Source of the DNA: Streptococcus mitis
GTDB taxonomy: Bacteria; Bacillota; Bacilli; Lactobacillales; Streptococcaceae
Length of the DNA: 64,000 bases
Direction of reading: 5' to 3'
Assembly (NCBI RefSeq): GCF_003943935.1
Contig: NZ_RJOB01000003.1
Coordinates: 124,001-188,000, forward strand
Under the pieces are notes generated by a model. The model saw only the letters and a list, made by a program, of their open reading frames with translations, ran no database searches and was not told where the DNA came from. Both the position numbers and the translations under genes were made by a program. Below are positions 38,398 to 48,584 of this stretch, in pieces (position 1 is the stretch's first letter; every line of letters starts with the position of its first letter).

Positions 38398-38439
38398 TTT
38401 CCGTCCTCCGTTTGCTTCTATTATATCATGGATGATAAA

Positions 38440-38587
38440 ACAAAAGCCACCCATACAGGCGACTTTTGCAGGAGATTATTATGAAAAAGTTTAGGAGTTC
38501 TATTAAATAAAGATATTAGATGAAAATCAAATTCAAACTAAATCAGAGTTATCTGTTTCAAATAATATTAGGAGGTCTTTATTTAAT
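38440..38587 (-). ncRNA. CiaR-dependent small RNA, long form, copy D
   Basis: About 148 nt. The arms ATTAAATAAAG and CTTTATTTAAT of the other copies are present but enclose some 60 bases instead of nine, so the 5' structure is much larger. ACCTCCTAA, CATAATAATCTCC and the terminator AAAAGTCGCC/GGTGGCTTTT are kept. -10 TATACT (38594-38599). The length resembles the longest pneumococcal csRNA (csRNA5, about 150 nt from memory). Confidence 0.82.
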
Positions 38588-38609
38588 GATTATAGTATAC
38601 ACAGCTAAC

Positions 38610-38626
38610 CTTAAATAGAACTTAAA
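38610..38626 (-). promoter_or_regulatory. CiaR box of csRNA copy D
   Basis: Minus strand TTTAAG-N5-TTTAAG, a perfect consensus, 10 bases above TATACT. It sits between the choline-binding protein stop codon and the small RNA. Confidence 0.88.
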
Positions 38627-38629
38627 AAA

Positions 38630-40102
38630 TTAAACCCATTCACCTTTTTCATTTACTTTATAACCGTTAATGGTCATGTTTTTTGCTAATTTTCCATCAG
38701 CTAGCAAGTAATACCACTTATCTCCATCCTTAATCCATTGATTACGAGCGTACTTGCCATCTTGGTTCAGATAATACCAACTATCATATTGAGAATCAAA
38801 TACCCACTCACTCTTAGCCATGTAACCGCCACGTTTTAGATAATATTCTCCCTGCCAAGCTTTCTCCACATAACTACCAGTTGAATCTACATAAAACCAG
38901 CTATTATAATCTTCATCATAAATCCATTCACTCGCAGCCATTGAAGCATCTGCTTTTAGATAATAACGGCCTACCCAACGGTTTCGTACAAGATTGCCAG
39001 AAAGGTCATTGTAATACCATTTGCCAGACTCTTTAAACCACTTACTTGCTTGATGATCTTTCTTAGTCTCTTCTTTAGCGGTAACGGTAGCTTGAGATGA
39101 GGATGAAGTTACAGTAGAAACTGCTTGAATAGCCTCTTCTTTTGTCACCTTAGGCTTAGCTTTGCCTTGGTAAACATCCTCAATACGCTTAGTAAATACA
39201 GATAACTCCTCAGGAGATAGCATATTAACAATATCGTTTCCATTATCAGGAATATAACCAACAGAGTGTATTCCAATTTGTTCTAATCCCTCTTCTAATA
39301 TATCCTCAACATTATTCAATAAAGCGAGTTTATCAGATTTAGAAAGAGAATCATCACTACTAATCGCTGTTTTCTCAATAAAAGCAACCGCTTTAATTTC
39401 TCTAATATTTTTCTCTCTAGGAAGTACGATATAGATACGAAAATCATTTGATGCAACAGGAACCAAGGTTTTTAAATATTGATTTACTGTCATATTTCCA
39501 TCTCTATCACCCTCAGGATAATATTGTTTAAAATCAATTGGGGATTCGATACTTTTTAACACATTTTCTTTTTCTCTTGCTGTATAATATTGGTTTTCCT
39601 TTATTTTAGGAATTAGTTTTTCCTTTTTCTTTAATATAATTAGCTCTAGAGCCTCTCTTTTAATTCTATAACTAGAATCAAAATTTGTGTTAATACGGTA
39701 ACTCATAGAATCATGCAATCTATTTACAGCACCTTGAAAATCCTTTGAAGTCTCTAATGCTTCTTTTTCCACTCCTTCTATCTCTTCTAAAAAAGATTGG
39801 TATTCTTTATTAAGTCTTTCTATAGCATTATTCTTAATTGTTTTTATATCATCCTGAGAAAAAGAAAGGATGCTCCAGTCTACTTGATCCGCTTCATTTA
39901 ATAATTTTTCTTTATTCTTACTTAAAAACTCTTTATAAGATTTCTTAGCTTGCTCTACTTCATTTTTAAAAAATTCTAAAGTTACCTGAGTTACAGTTTC
40001 ATGGCTTTCTTCTTGCGCATAAACTACTTGATTGGCAAAACTTGGGACTAGTAAAGTCGACAGTCCTAAAGCTACTAAAGCATGTTTCATTTCTTTTTTC
40101 AT
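38630..40102 (-). CDS. Choline-binding surface protein
   Basis: 490 residues. A signal peptide lies at residues ~1-30 (ending in NQVVYAQEES). A ~310-residue helical, Lys/Glu-rich region with coiled-coil character follows that I do not recognise. A short linker and then about six choline-binding repeats (GKWYYNDLSGNLV, NSWFYVDSTGSYV, DSWYYLNQDGKYA, DKWYYLLADGKLA and others) form the C-terminal third. It is predicted to bind phosphocholine on teichoic acids. The ATG at 40102 has AGGAG six bases upstream. It sits 14 bases after the UPF0210 gene; from memory, pneumococcus has no such gene at this place. Confidence 0.9.
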   Translation of the reverse strand: MKKEMKHALVALGLSTLLVPSFANQVVYAQEESHETVTQVTLEFFKNEVEQAKKSYKEFLSKNKEKLLNEADQVDWSILSFSQDDIKTIKNNAIERLNKEYQSFLEEIEGVEKEALETSKDFQGAVNRLHDSMSYRINTNFDSSYRIKREALELIILKKKEKLIPKIKENQYYTAREKENVLKSIESPIDFKQYYPEGDRDGNMTVNQYLKTLVPVASNDFRIYIVLPREKNIREIKAVAFIEKTAISSDDSLSKSDKLALLNNVEDILEEGLEQIGIHSVGYIPDNGNDIVNMLSPEELSVFTKRIEDVYQGKAKPKVTKEEAIQAVSTVTSSSSQATVTAKEETKKDHQASKWFKESGKWYYNDLSGNLVRNRWVGRYYLKADASMAASEWIYDEDYNSWFYVDSTGSYVEKAWQGEYYLKRGGYMAKSEWVFDSQYDSWYYLNQDGKYARNQWIKDGDKWYYLLADGKLAKNMTINGYKVNEKGEWV

Positions 40103-40119
40103 CAATTTCTCCTATTTTC

Positions 40120-41457
40120 TTAATTTTTAAAACTATGAATTGGTGCTGGGATTTGTCCACCGCGAGAGATGAAATCAACAGACGAAGCCCCATTGACCTT
40201 CATAACAGGTGCAGTTCCTAATAAGCCACCAAACTCAATCATATCGCCTTCTTTTCCTTTTGGAATGATACGAACAGCTGTTGTCTTCATGTTTATAACA
40301 CCAATTGCAGCTTCATCCGCAATCATAGCCGCAATGGTTTCAGCAGGTGTATCTTCTGGGATGGCAATCATATCCAAACCAACGGAACAGATAGCCGTCA
40401 TGGCTTCTAGTTTTTCTAAATTAAGAGAGCCATTTTGCACTGCAGCAATCATCCCCTCATCCTCAGAAACAGGGATAAAGGCACCAGACAAACCACCGAC
40501 TTGGTTGCAGGCCATCACTCCACCCTTCTTAACTTGGTCGTTTAAGAGAGCCAAGGCAGCCGTCGTTCCATGCGTGCCAACTGTTTCTAAACCCATTTCC
40601 TCAAGAACACGTGCCACAGAGTCTCCAACCGCAGGGGTTGGCGCCAAACTCAAGTCCACAATACCAAACTCCACACCCAATCTCTCGCTGGCCATTTGAC
40701 CAACCAATTGACCGATACGAGTGATTTTAAAAGCAGTCTTCTTGACCGTTTCAGCTACTACATCAAAACTCTCTCCACGAACTTTTTCCAAGGCACGCTT
40801 CACCACACCAGGACCAGAAACCCCGACATTGATGATAACATCTGCTTCCCCAACACCGTGGAAGGCACCCGCCATAAATGGATTGTCCTCAACAGCATTA
40901 GCAAATACAACCAGCTTAGCTGCCCCCATATCAGATAGATGAGCCGTTTCCTTAATAATACGTCCCATATCTGCCACAGCCGTCATATTAATACCAGACT
41001 TGGTTGAGCCGATATTAACTGACGAGCAGACCTTGTCCGTTTCTGCCAAAGCACGAGGAATAGAATCGATGAGAATCTCATCTCCCTTTTGATAACCCTT
41101 TTGTACCAAGGCAGAAAAACCACCAATAAAGTCCACACCAATCTCTTTCGCAGCCTTATCAAGCGCTTTTGCCAGAACCACGTAGTCCGTCGCATCTGTC
41201 GCAGCCCCAATCAGAGAAATAGGAGTCACCGATACACGCTTATTAACGATTGGAATTCCCAACTCAGCCGCAATCTCATCCCCAACAGCCACTAAATTAG
41301 CCGCCTTAGTCGTAATCTTTTGATAAATTTTCTCAGCAGCACGATTGATATCTGGATCGATACAGTCCAAAAGGGAAATTCCCATAGTAATGGTTCTGAT
41401 ATCGAAGTTTTGCTCCTCAATCATGGCGATGGTTTCAGTAACTTGTCTAATATCCAT
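40120..41457 (-). CDS. UPF0210 (PFL-family) protein
   Basis: 445 residues of the DUF711/UPF0210 family, related in fold to glycyl-radical (PFL-like) barrels but without a glycyl-radical loop that I can see. It starts [20 protein letters not shown]. Function unknown. Paired with an ACT-domain gene 9 bases upstream, an arrangement conserved in many Gram-positives that hints at amino-acid-responsive control. Confidence 0.9.
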   Translation of the reverse strand: MDIRQVTETIAMIEEQNFDIRTITMGISLLDCIDPDINRAAEKIYQKITTKAANLVAVGDEIAAELGIPIVNKRVSVTPISLIGAATDATDYVVLAKALDKAAKEIGVDFIGGFSALVQKGYQKGDEILIDSIPRALAETDKVCSSVNIGSTKSGINMTAVADMGRIIKETAHLSDMGAAKLVVFANAVEDNPFMAGAFHGVGEADVIINVGVSGPGVVKRALEKVRGESFDVVAETVKKTAFKITRIGQLVGQMASERLGVEFGIVDLSLAPTPAVGDSVARVLEEMGLETVGTHGTTAALALLNDQVKKGGVMACNQVGGLSGAFIPVSEDEGMIAAVQNGSLNLEKLEAMTAICSVGLDMIAIPEDTPAETIAAMIADEAAIGVINMKTTAVRIIPKGKEGDMIEFGGLLGTAPVMKVNGASSVDFISRGGQIPAPIHSFKN

Positions 41458-41466
41458 GTGTAACTC

Positions 41467-41733
41467 CTAAATATTATACATAGCTTCAAAAATCGCAGCA
41501 CTTTGAATATTAATTTTCACATTCAAAGTTTGCCCAAAAGCTTCAAATTCATTACGAAGATAAGTGAAATCTTGCTTTTCATCACTAGAGACGACAGCCA
41601 TCATCGTGAAATATTCATCCAAAACAGTTTGAGAGATATCGTCTATGTTCAAACCCAATTCTGCAATTTTACCAGAAACACCTGCAACAATTCCAGATTT
41701 ATCTTTACCAACAACAGTTATAATCGCTTTCAT
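41467..41733 (-). CDS. ACT-domain protein (UPF0237)
   Basis: 88 residues, essentially a single ACT pair: MKAIITVVGKDKSGIVAGV at the start and a second half from residue ~50. Probably a small amino-acid-binding regulator of the downstream UPF0210 protein. The ATG at 41733 has GGAG seven bases upstream; the open frame above it lacks a ribosome site. Extended -10 TGC-TATACT lies about 70 bases upstream. Confidence 0.88.
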   Translation of the reverse strand: MKAIITVVGKDKSGIVAGVSGKIAELGLNIDDISQTVLDEYFTMMAVVSSDEKQDFTYLRNEFEAFGQTLNVKINIQSAAIFEAMYNI

Positions 41734-41824
41734 AAGCAAACTCCAATTCTTCTTAAAATGGGAAACCTGAACATTCAGCAGATTTCTTCTTAAATAGTAT
41801 AGCATAATTCCAACTTAAATACTC

Positions 41825-41880
41825 AAAAACGCCTGCTTACGAAGTTGTTCTTAAGAAAAAAACAATTTCGTAAACAAGCG
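41825..41880 (-). terminator. Terminator of the alpha (rplQ-distal) operon
   Basis: Long minus-strand hairpin: CGCTTGTTTACGAA and TTCGTAAGCAGGCG, plus TTGTT/AACAA above, followed by TTTTTG. Confidence 0.9.
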
Positions 41881-41884
41881 TCTA

Positions 41885-41995
41885 CTATCTCAACTTATGA
41901 TGAGTGTTCCCGCTAGGACCGAAATCCTAGCGGTAGACCAGAGCTAGACTAAGAGCACAAGACTCCATCATCATAACACTCAACAAAATTGATGA
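41885..41995 (-). ncRNA. Structured 3' element after rplQ (L17 downstream element type)
   Basis: Immediately after the rplQ stop and before the operon terminator. It contains CCGCTAGGA/TCCTAGCGG and the complementary pairs AACACTC/GAGTGTT and TGATGA/TCATCA, giving a closed multi-stem fold. An L17 downstream element RNA has been described at exactly this place in streptococci and lactobacilli. Assigned by position and structure only. Confidence 0.7.
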
Positions 41996-41997
41996 TT

Positions 41998-42384
41998 TTA
42001 TACTAATTCGATGATCGCCATTGGCGCTGCATCACCACGACGTGGTTCAGTTTTAAGGATACGAGTGTATCCACCGTTACGTTCAGCATAACGAGGTGCG
42101 ATTTCTGAGAACAATTTTTGAAGTGCTGTAGTAGAAGTGTACTTATCAGTTGCTTCATCATAGTTTTCAGATGCGATTTCATTACGTACGAAAGCAGCTG
42201 CTTGACGACGTGCATGCAAATCACCACGTTTACCTAGAGTAATCATTTTTTCAACAGTTTTACGGATTTCTTTAGCACGAGCTTCAGTTGTCACGATTGA
42301 TTCGTTGATCAAAAGGTCAGTTGTCAAATCGCGAAGCATTGCTTTACGTTGTGAGCTAGTGCGTCCTAGTTTACGGTAAGCCAT
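41998..42384 (-). CDS. rplQ: Ribosomal protein bL17
   Basis: 128 residues of the large subunit, near the exit tunnel. Typical start [20 protein letters not shown]. Eleven bases after rpoA; last gene of the ribosomal cluster. Confidence 0.98.
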   Translation of the reverse strand: MAYRKLGRTSSQRKAMLRDLTTDLLINESIVTTEARAKEIRKTVEKMITLGKRGDLHARRQAAAFVRNEIASENYDEATDKYTSTTALQKLFSEIAPRYAERNGGYTRILKTEPRRGDAAPMAIIELV

Positions 42385-42395
42385 GTATTCCTCCT

Positions 42396-43331
42396 TTATT
42401 TATCTTTTAATCCAAGACCCAAATCAATGAGTTTGAGTTTCACTTCTTCCAAACTCTTGCGTCCAAGATTTCGTACTTTCATCATCTCTGCTTCAGATTT
42501 TTCTGTCAAATCATGCACAGTATTGATACCGGCACGTTTCAAACAGTTGTATGAACGCACAGACAAGTCCAGTTCCTCAATCGTACGATCCAAAATACGG
42601 TCGTCAGATTCAGTATCAGCTTCTTTCATCACTTCAGTTGACTTAGCAATCTCAGTAAGATTTGTAAACAAATCAAGATGTTCTGTCAAAATACGTGCTG
42701 AAAGCCCTAAAGCATCTTCTGGAATAATTGTTCCATTTGTCAAGATTTCAAGGGTTAGTTTGTCAAAACCATCGTTGCTACCTACACGAGCAGGTTCAAC
42801 TTGATAGTTGACTTTGGTAACTGGTGTATAAATAGAATCTACAGCAAGTGTCCCAACTGGTGCATTATCCTTTTTATTTTCATCTGCAGGTACATATCCA
42901 CGACCACTGTTAACAGTCATAGTCGCTTTTAGAGAAGAACCTTCACCGATTGTAAAGAGATAATGATCTGGATTTACAATTTCAATATCGCTATCTGTCA
43001 AAATGTCACCAGCTGTTACTTCAGCAGGACCTTCAACATCCAGTTCGATGATTTTTTCGTCTTCAACGTACGATTTCACTGCAATTCCTTTAATGTTCAG
43101 AATGATTTGCATCACGTCTTCACGAACACCTGGAACTGTGTCAAACTCATGTAACACACCATCAATGTTAATAGATGTCACAGCTGCTCCTGGTAGAGAA
43201 GCTAGAAGTACACGACGAAGAGAGTTACCAAGAGTTGTACCGTAGCCACGTTCAAGTGGTTCGATTACAAACTTGCCATAATCTTTATTTTCATCAATTT
43301 TTGTTATATTTGGTTTTTCAAACTCGATCAT
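42396..43331 (-). CDS. rpoA: RNA polymerase subunit alpha
   Basis: 311 residues. N-terminal assembly domain ([20 protein letters not shown]), acidic linker around residue 240, and C-terminal domain (residues ~250-311) with the DNA/activator-binding [14 protein letters not shown] and [13 protein letters not shown] helices. Forms the dimer on which RpoB and RpoC assemble. Cotranscribed with rpsK. Confidence 0.98.
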
Positions 43332-43373
43332 TTAGTTACTCCCTCTTAAACGAAAAGCAGTGTAATGCGATGA

Positions 43374-43757
43374 TTATACACGGCGACGTTTTGGAGGACG
43401 AGCACCATTGTGTGGCACTGGAGTCACATCACGAATTGCTGTTACTTCAAGACCAGCGGCAGCAAGCGCACGAATAGCTGACTCACGACCAGAACCTGGA
43501 CCTTTTACAGTAACTTCAACTGATTTAAGACCGTGTTCTTGTGCAGATTTAGCAGCAGCTTCTGAAGCCATTTGAGCAGCGAATGGTGTAGATTTACGAG
43601 AACCTTTGAAACCAAGAGCACCAGCTGATGACCAAGCAATTGCATTACCATGCACATCAGTAATCATAACAATAGTGTTATTAAATGTAGCGTGAATATG
43701 AGCAATACCAGATTCGATATTCTTTTTCACACGACGTTTACGTGTTGGTTTAGCCAA
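43374..43757 (-). CDS. rpsK: Ribosomal protein uS11
   Basis: 127 residues, small-subunit platform protein. Signature [20 protein letters not shown] and C-terminal PPKRRRV. Confidence 0.98.
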
Positions 43758-43774
43758 GACTTTTACCTCCTATA

Positions 43775-44140
43775 TTATTTTTTCTTACCAGCAATCGCAA
43801 CAGCTTTACCTTTACGAGTGCGAGCGTTGTTTTTAGTGTTTTGTCCACGGACAGGAAGTCCACGACGGTGACGGATACCACGGTATGAACCGATTTCCAT
43901 CAAACGTTTGATGTTCAAGTTTACTTCACGACGAAGGTCACCTTCAACTTTGATTGCATCCACTTCACGACGGATAGCATCTTCTTGATCTGATGTAAGA
44001 TCACGTACACGAACATCTTCTGAGATTCCAGCAGCAGCCAAAATTTTCTTAGATGTTGCAAGTCCGATACCATAAACATAAGTCAATGAGATTACTACGC
44101 GTTTGTCATTTGGAATGTCAACTCCAGCAATACGAGCCAT
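43775..44140 (-). CDS. rpsM: Ribosomal protein uS13
   Basis: 121 residues, head of the small subunit, contacts the P-site t[17 protein letters not shown] start and basic C-terminal tail [14 protein letters not shown]. Confidence 0.98.
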
Positions 44141-44157
44141 GTTTTCTCCTTTCTATC

Positions 44158-44274
44158 TTATCCTTGACGTTGTTTGTGTTTTGGATTTGCTGGGCAAATT
44201 ACCATAACACGACCATTACGACGAATAACTTTACAGTATTCGCAAATTGGTTTGACCGATGGTCTTACTTTCAT
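44158..44274 (-). CDS. rpmJ: Ribosomal protein bL36
   Basis: 38 residues ([18 protein letters not shown] ... KHKQRQG). Zinc-binding C+ form, with Cys11, Cys14, Cys27 and the final His. Between infA and rpsM. Confidence 0.97.
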
Positions 44275-44298
44275 TTCTTATCCCTCCAAGTTTTTCGA

Positions 44299-44517
44299 TT
44301 ATTTAAAGCGGTAAGTGATACGTCCACGTGTCAAGTCATATGGACTCATTTCGACAGTAACACGATCTCCCGCTAAAATACGAATATAGTTTTTACGAAT
44401 TTTACCAGAAACTGTTGCTAAAATCTGATGTCCATTTTCAAGTTCAACCGTAAACATTGCATTCGGCATTGTATCAACTACTTTGCCTTCAACTTCAATC
44501 ACATCGTCTTTTGCCAC
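44299..44517 (-). CDS. infA: Translation initiation factor IF-1
   Basis: 72 residues, OB-fold protein at the ribosomal A site. The start is GTG at 44517, nine bases after GGAGG, giving [15 protein letters not shown]. Its own promoter lies upstream, so the infA-rpmJ-rpsM-rpsK-rpoA-rplQ part can be transcribed separately. Confidence 0.97.
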   Translation of the reverse strand: MAKDDVIEVEGKVVDTMPNAMFTVELENGHQILATVSGKIRKNYIRILAGDRVTVEMSPYDLTRGRITYRFK

Positions 44518-44590
44518 GCAAAAGCACCTCCATAAATTTCGATTCGATGCCTCTAGACACAGAGACAACAATTATAAGTCAGACTATCTC

Positions 44591-44619
44591 AGTATAACAT
44601 TTGTAGCGGATTTTTGCAA
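44591..44619 (-). promoter_or_regulatory. infA (alpha operon) promoter
   Basis: Minus strand TTGCAA (44614-44619), 17-bp spacer, TATACT (44591-44596), just after the adk stop. Confidence 0.78.
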
Positions 44620-44633
44620 GTGTGAAAAACGCT

Positions 44634-45272
44634 TTATTTCAAATTTGTCAATACTTTTTCGATATCTGAGAAGACATCATTGATATCTTGATTACCTTCG
44701 ATGTCATGAACCAAACCTTTGGCACGGTAGTGAGCAATAATTGGTTCTCCTTGAGCAATATTAACGTCCAAACGACGTTTTACTGTCTCAGGTTTATCAT
44801 CTTCACGTTGGTAGTAATCTTCTTCTTTATAGTCAACTGGTGGGTTAAAGACCTTGTGGAAAGTTTCTCCAGTTACGCGGTGGATGATACGACCACTCAA
44901 ACGTTCCAAGAGGCTATCTGGATTCACTTCAATGTTGATGACACCTTCTAATTCGATGCCAAGTTCAGCCAATGTTTTATCCAAGGCATGAGCTTGTTCG
45001 ATTGTACGTGGGTAACCATCCAACAAGAATCCTGTTTCTTTAATATCATCTTGTGAAAGACGTTCTTTTACGATTCCATTTGTAACTTCGTCAGGAACCA
45101 ATTCACCCTTGTCAATGTATGACTTGGCAAGAACACCCATTTCAGTTTGATTTGCCATAGCAGCACGGAACATATCACCTGTTGAGATATGTGCAACATG
45201 GAATTGTTCTACTATTTTTGCTGCTTGAGTTCCCTTACCTGCACCAGGTAAGCCCATAATCAAAAGATTCAT
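44634..45272 (-). CDS. adk: Adenylate kinase
   Basis: 212 residues. P-loop [13 protein letters not shown]-binding DGYPRT, LID region starting [13 protein letters not shown]. The LID lacks the four-cysteine zinc site found in many Gram-positive kinases. Converts AMP and ATP to 2 ADP. Separated from secY by 256 bases that include a BOX element. Confidence 0.97.
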
Positions 45273-45410
45273 GATTTGATCTCCTTATTTTATTTTTAAA
45301 TAGAAGCAAAAAGTCTTTTCACCCCTATTTAAAAACAAAATAGAAGAGGGGAGACCAAACTCTCACAAATGTCAGAGTTTAAACCTCCACTCCCTCAGCA
45401 TTTACTGATT

Positions 45411-45518
45411 CATACTCAATGAAAATCAAAGAGCAAACTAGGAAGCTAGCCGCAGGCTGTACTTAAGTACGGCAAGGTGAAGCTGACGTGGTTTGAATTT
45501 GATTTTCGAAGAGTATCA
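45411..45518. repeat. BOX element between adk and secY
   Basis: Second BOX (A-C) copy: ACTCAATGAAAATCAAAGAG at the left arm, GTACGGCAAGGTGAAGCTGA in the core, TTTTCGAAGAGTAT at the right. It is flanked by TTTACTGA and TCAGTAAA, so the inverted arms extend beyond the BOX and the whole forms one long hairpin within the operon. It could affect adk expression relative to secY. Confidence 0.85.
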
Positions 45519-45528
45519 GTAAATACTT

Positions 45529-46839
45529 TTATTCTGTTCTATCCATGAAACCAACATACTTACGTTTCAATAGGTATCCTTCCAATTGTTTAATTCCTTC
45601 AATACCTGTAGAGATAATGATCAAAAGACTGGTTCCTCCAAAAGCAACCGCTTCTGAAAGTCCAAAGAAATCTTTTGCTACAATCGGTAAAATAGAAATC
45701 ACACCAAGGAAGAGGGAACCAACAGTTGCAAGACGACGAAGAAGTTTAGACATATATTCTTCTGTACCTTTACCAGGACGAACTCCGTGGATATAGGCAC
45801 CGCTCTTTTGTAGGTTCTCTGCCGCTTTTTCAGGATTAATCTGTACAAACGTGTAGAAGAATGTAAAGAGAATAATCAATAAAGCATACATGGCAATACC
45901 AGTTGGTGAAGTTGTTGCCAGCATTTCTTGTGCGGTTCTTACCCAAGCCCAATCATGACCTGTAGCGCTCAAAAACTGAAGAATAGCCGCTGGCGCTGCA
46001 GTAATCGAACTTGCAAAGATAACAGGGATAACTCCAGCAGGGTTTACCTTCAAAGGAAGGTAAGAGCTAGATGGAGCACCTTGTGCAACCTTAGTATATT
46101 GGATTGGAATTTTGTATTCTGCTTGTTGAACATAAGTTGTAAAGTAAATGATCAACAATACAGCAATAATCAAGATGATTACGAAAATGATAGATGAGTT
46201 GATACGGCTACTTGGGACATTCACAAAGTAGTCTACATAGATTCCCTGAATCATCTCTGGAATTGAAGCAACAATCCCGGCAAAGATAATCATAGATACA
46301 CCATTTCCGTATCCCTTATCTGTAATTTGCTCTCCCAACCAAGTCACAATCATGCTACCAGCTGTTAAGATGATACCAATCATGATAAAGACTTGTGGAG
46401 TAAGAGCTGTTTTCAACAATTGAGCTCCAGCCAAAGTATTAAAACCAGCCGTAATCCCGATAGATTGCACAAAGGCTAGACCAAGAGCAATATAACGAGT
46501 AGCTTGATTCAATTTTCTTCGACCTACTTCCCCTTGTTTCCCCCACTCTACAAATTTTGGTAAAATATCCATTTGCAAGAGTTGGACAACGATAGAGGCT
46601 GTAATGTAGGGACTAACACCAAGTGCAAAAACTGAGAAGTTTTTCATGGCATTCCCTGACACTAAGCTCAACATGTTTAAGAAGGATAATCCACTTAAAG
46701 CATTCAAGCTATTGGCATTCACACCAGGAACTGTAATACTAGTTCCGATACGAAAGACCAACACGATAAAAATTGTAAACAAAATTTTTGATCGAACCTG
46801 CTTGACTTTAAGAGCTTCTCTTAATAATTTAAAAAACAT
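45529..46839 (-). CDS. secY: Preprotein translocase channel subunit SecY
   Basis: 436 residues, ten membrane helices, the Sec protein-conducting pore. Conserved ITVPGVNANS after helix 1, the cytosolic loop RPGKGTEEYM, and a C-terminal basic tail. ATG start 12 bases after rplO. Confidence 0.98.
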   Translation of the reverse strand: MFFKLLREALKVKQVRSKILFTIFIVLVFRIGTSITVPGVNANSLNALSGLSFLNMLSLVSGNAMKNFSVFALGVSPYITASIVVQLLQMDILPKFVEWGKQGEVGRRKLNQATRYIALGLAFVQSIGITAGFNTLAGAQLLKTALTPQVFIMIGIILTAGSMIVTWLGEQITDKGYGNGVSMIIFAGIVASIPEMIQGIYVDYFVNVPSSRINSSIIFVIILIIAVLLIIYFTTYVQQAEYKIPIQYTKVAQGAPSSSYLPLKVNPAGVIPVIFASSITAAPAAILQFLSATGHDWAWVRTAQEMLATTSPTGIAMYALLIILFTFFYTFVQINPEKAAENLQKSGAYIHGVRPGKGTEEYMSKLLRRLATVGSLFLGVISILPIVAKDFFGLSEAVAFGGTSLLIIISTGIEGIKQLEGYLLKRKYVGFMDRTE

Positions 46840-46851
46840 AGGTCACCTCTC

Positions 46852-47292
46852 TTAGATGACTTCTACTGAACCACCTTTAGCAGTGATAGCTTCTTCAGCT
46901 GATTTAGAGAATTTAGCTGCTTTCACAGTCAATTTCTTAGTCAACTCACCGTTACCAAGAATCTTAACGCCTGATTTTTCAGCTTTAACAATTCCTGCTT
47001 CGATAAGAACAACTGGAGTAACTTCAGCACCATCTTCAAAGACGTTCAATTGGTCAAGGTTCACAATTGCGTATTCTTTAGCGTTGATGTTAGTGAATCC
47101 ACGTTTTGGAAGACGACGGAACAATGGAGTTTGTCCACCTTCAAAACCAAGACGAACTCCGCCACCGCTACGAGCTTTTTGACCTTTTTGACCACGACCA
47201 GATGTTTTACCGTTACCTGATGAAGTACCACGACCAACGCGGTTACGTACTTTACGAGAACCTTCTGCAGGTTTCAATTCATGAAGTTTCAT
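46852..47292 (-). CDS. rplO: Ribosomal protein uL15
   Basis: 146 residues. Gly/Arg-rich N-terminus ([20 protein letters not shown]) that penetrates the 23S rRNA, globular C-terminus. Confidence 0.98.
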   Translation of the reverse strand: MKLHELKPAEGSRKVRNRVGRGTSSGNGKTSGRGQKGQKARSGGGVRLGFEGGQTPLFRRLPKRGFTNINAKEYAIVNLDQLNVFEDGAEVTPVVLIEAGIVKAEKSGVKILGNGELTKKLTVKAAKFSKSAEEAITAKGGSVEVI

Positions 47293-47436
47293 TTTTATTT
47301 TCTCCTCTTTTGTAAAATGCTAGCGCCGATAAGGGAGAAAAGGTTGTCTCCCCCATCAACTCGCCTATACGACGTCATCATAGATGACTATATCTAGTTT
47401 TAGGGGATGGTATACTGCACATCCCCTAAAGATTCA
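47293..47436 (-). promoter_or_regulatory. Structured rpmD-rplO intergenic RNA
   Basis: Two hairpins on the transcript: TTTAGGGGATG/CATCCCCTAAA (11 perfect bp, around 47398-47432) and GGGAGA/TCTCCC (around 47330-47360). Neither is followed by a T run, so they are not terminators. Possibly mRNA processing or stability elements. Confidence 0.5.
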
Positions 47437-47619
47437 TTAGTTTACTTCTTCAACTGTTACCAAGTGAGATACTGCTGTGATCATACCACGGATAGCAGCG
47501 TTGTCTTCTTTAATAACAGAGCTGTTCAATTTGCCAAGTCCAAGTGCTACAACAGTTTTACGTTGTGATGGAATGCGTCCGATTGGAGACTTAGTCAAAG
47601 TAATTTTAATTTGAGCCAT
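47437..47619 (-). CDS. rpmD: Ribosomal protein uL30
   Basis: 60 residues from the ATG at 47619 ([15 protein letters not shown]), preceded by AAGGGGATAAA. An upstream in-frame start would add 18 unrelated residues. Confidence 0.96.
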   Translation of the reverse strand: MAQIKITLTKSPIGRIPSQRKTVVALGLGKLNSSVIKEDNAAIRGMITAVSHLVTVEEVN

Positions 47620-47632
47620 TTTATCCCCTTTC

Positions 47633-48127
47633 TTATGCCAAATCAGAAACTGAAATACCACGAAGGGCAGCAACTTCTTCAGCGCGTTTCAATTGTTTCA
47701 AACCTTCAACAGTTGCACGAACAATGTTGATTGGAGTGTTAGAACCAAGTGATTTAGATGTAATATCTGCCACACCTGCCAATTCCACAACGGCACGAAC
47801 TGCACCACCAGCGGCAACTCCAGAACCTTCTACAGCAGGTTTCAACAATACTTTAGCTCCACCGAATTCTGAAAGAACTTCGTGTGGGATTGTTGTTCCA
47901 ACCATAGGAACTTCGATCAAGTTTTTCTTAGCATCGTCTACTGCTTTACGGATTGCTTCTGGAACTTCTTGAGCTTTACCAGTACCAAATCCTACGCGAC
48001 CGTTGTGGTCACCAACAACAACAAGAGCTGCGAAACGAAGACGACGTCCACCTTTAACAACTTTTGTAACACGGTTGACAGCAACTACGCGTTCTTCTAA
48101 TTCAACTGCATTGTCTTTAAATGCCAT
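47633..48127 (-). CDS. rpsE: Ribosomal protein uS5
   Basis: 164 residues. Double-stranded-RNA-binding N-terminal domain ([20 protein letters not shown]) and S5 fold. Loop region [16 protein letters not shown] is the usual sequence, without spectinomycin-resistance changes that I can identify. Confidence 0.97.
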   Translation of the reverse strand: MAFKDNAVELEERVVAVNRVTKVVKGGRRLRFAALVVVGDHNGRVGFGTGKAQEVPEAIRKAVDDAKKNLIEVPMVGTTIPHEVLSEFGGAKVLLKPAVEGSGVAAGGAVRAVVELAGVADITSKSLGSNTPINIVRATVEGLKQLKRAEEVAALRGISVSDLA

Positions 48128-48144
48128 TTTCTAGTGTCCTCCTA

Positions 48145-48501
48145 TTAGAATTTCAATCCGTTTTCACGAGCTGCATCAGCCAAAGCTTTCACACGTCCGT
48201 GATATAGATATCCACCGCGGTCGAACACCACTTCTGAAATACCTTTAGCGTTTGCACGTTCTGCAACGAGTTTACCGACAGCAACGGCTTGTTCAGTTTT
48301 AGTTCCTTTTGAAACTTCTTTGTCAAGAGTTGAAGCACTTGCGAGCGTTACACCCGCTACGTCATCAATCACTTGAGCGTAGATGCCTGTATTAGAACGG
48401 AATACGTTCAAACGTGGGCGATCAGCAGTTCCAGAGAGTTTTCCGCGAACGCGACGGTGGCGTTTTTGGCGGAGTTTGTTTTTATCTGGTTTTGAAATCA
48501 C
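48145..48501 (-). CDS. rplR: Ribosomal protein uL18
   Basis: 118 residues from GTG at 48501 ([20 protein letters not shown]), six bases after GAGGTG. Binds 5S rRNA. Confidence 0.96.
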
Positions 48502-48584
48502 AGTTTTCACCTCTTTAGTTTTAAATCGTGTGCTATGCACAAAGTTGGAAAATAGGTTGGTGGTTGAGAATCAACCACTCAACA

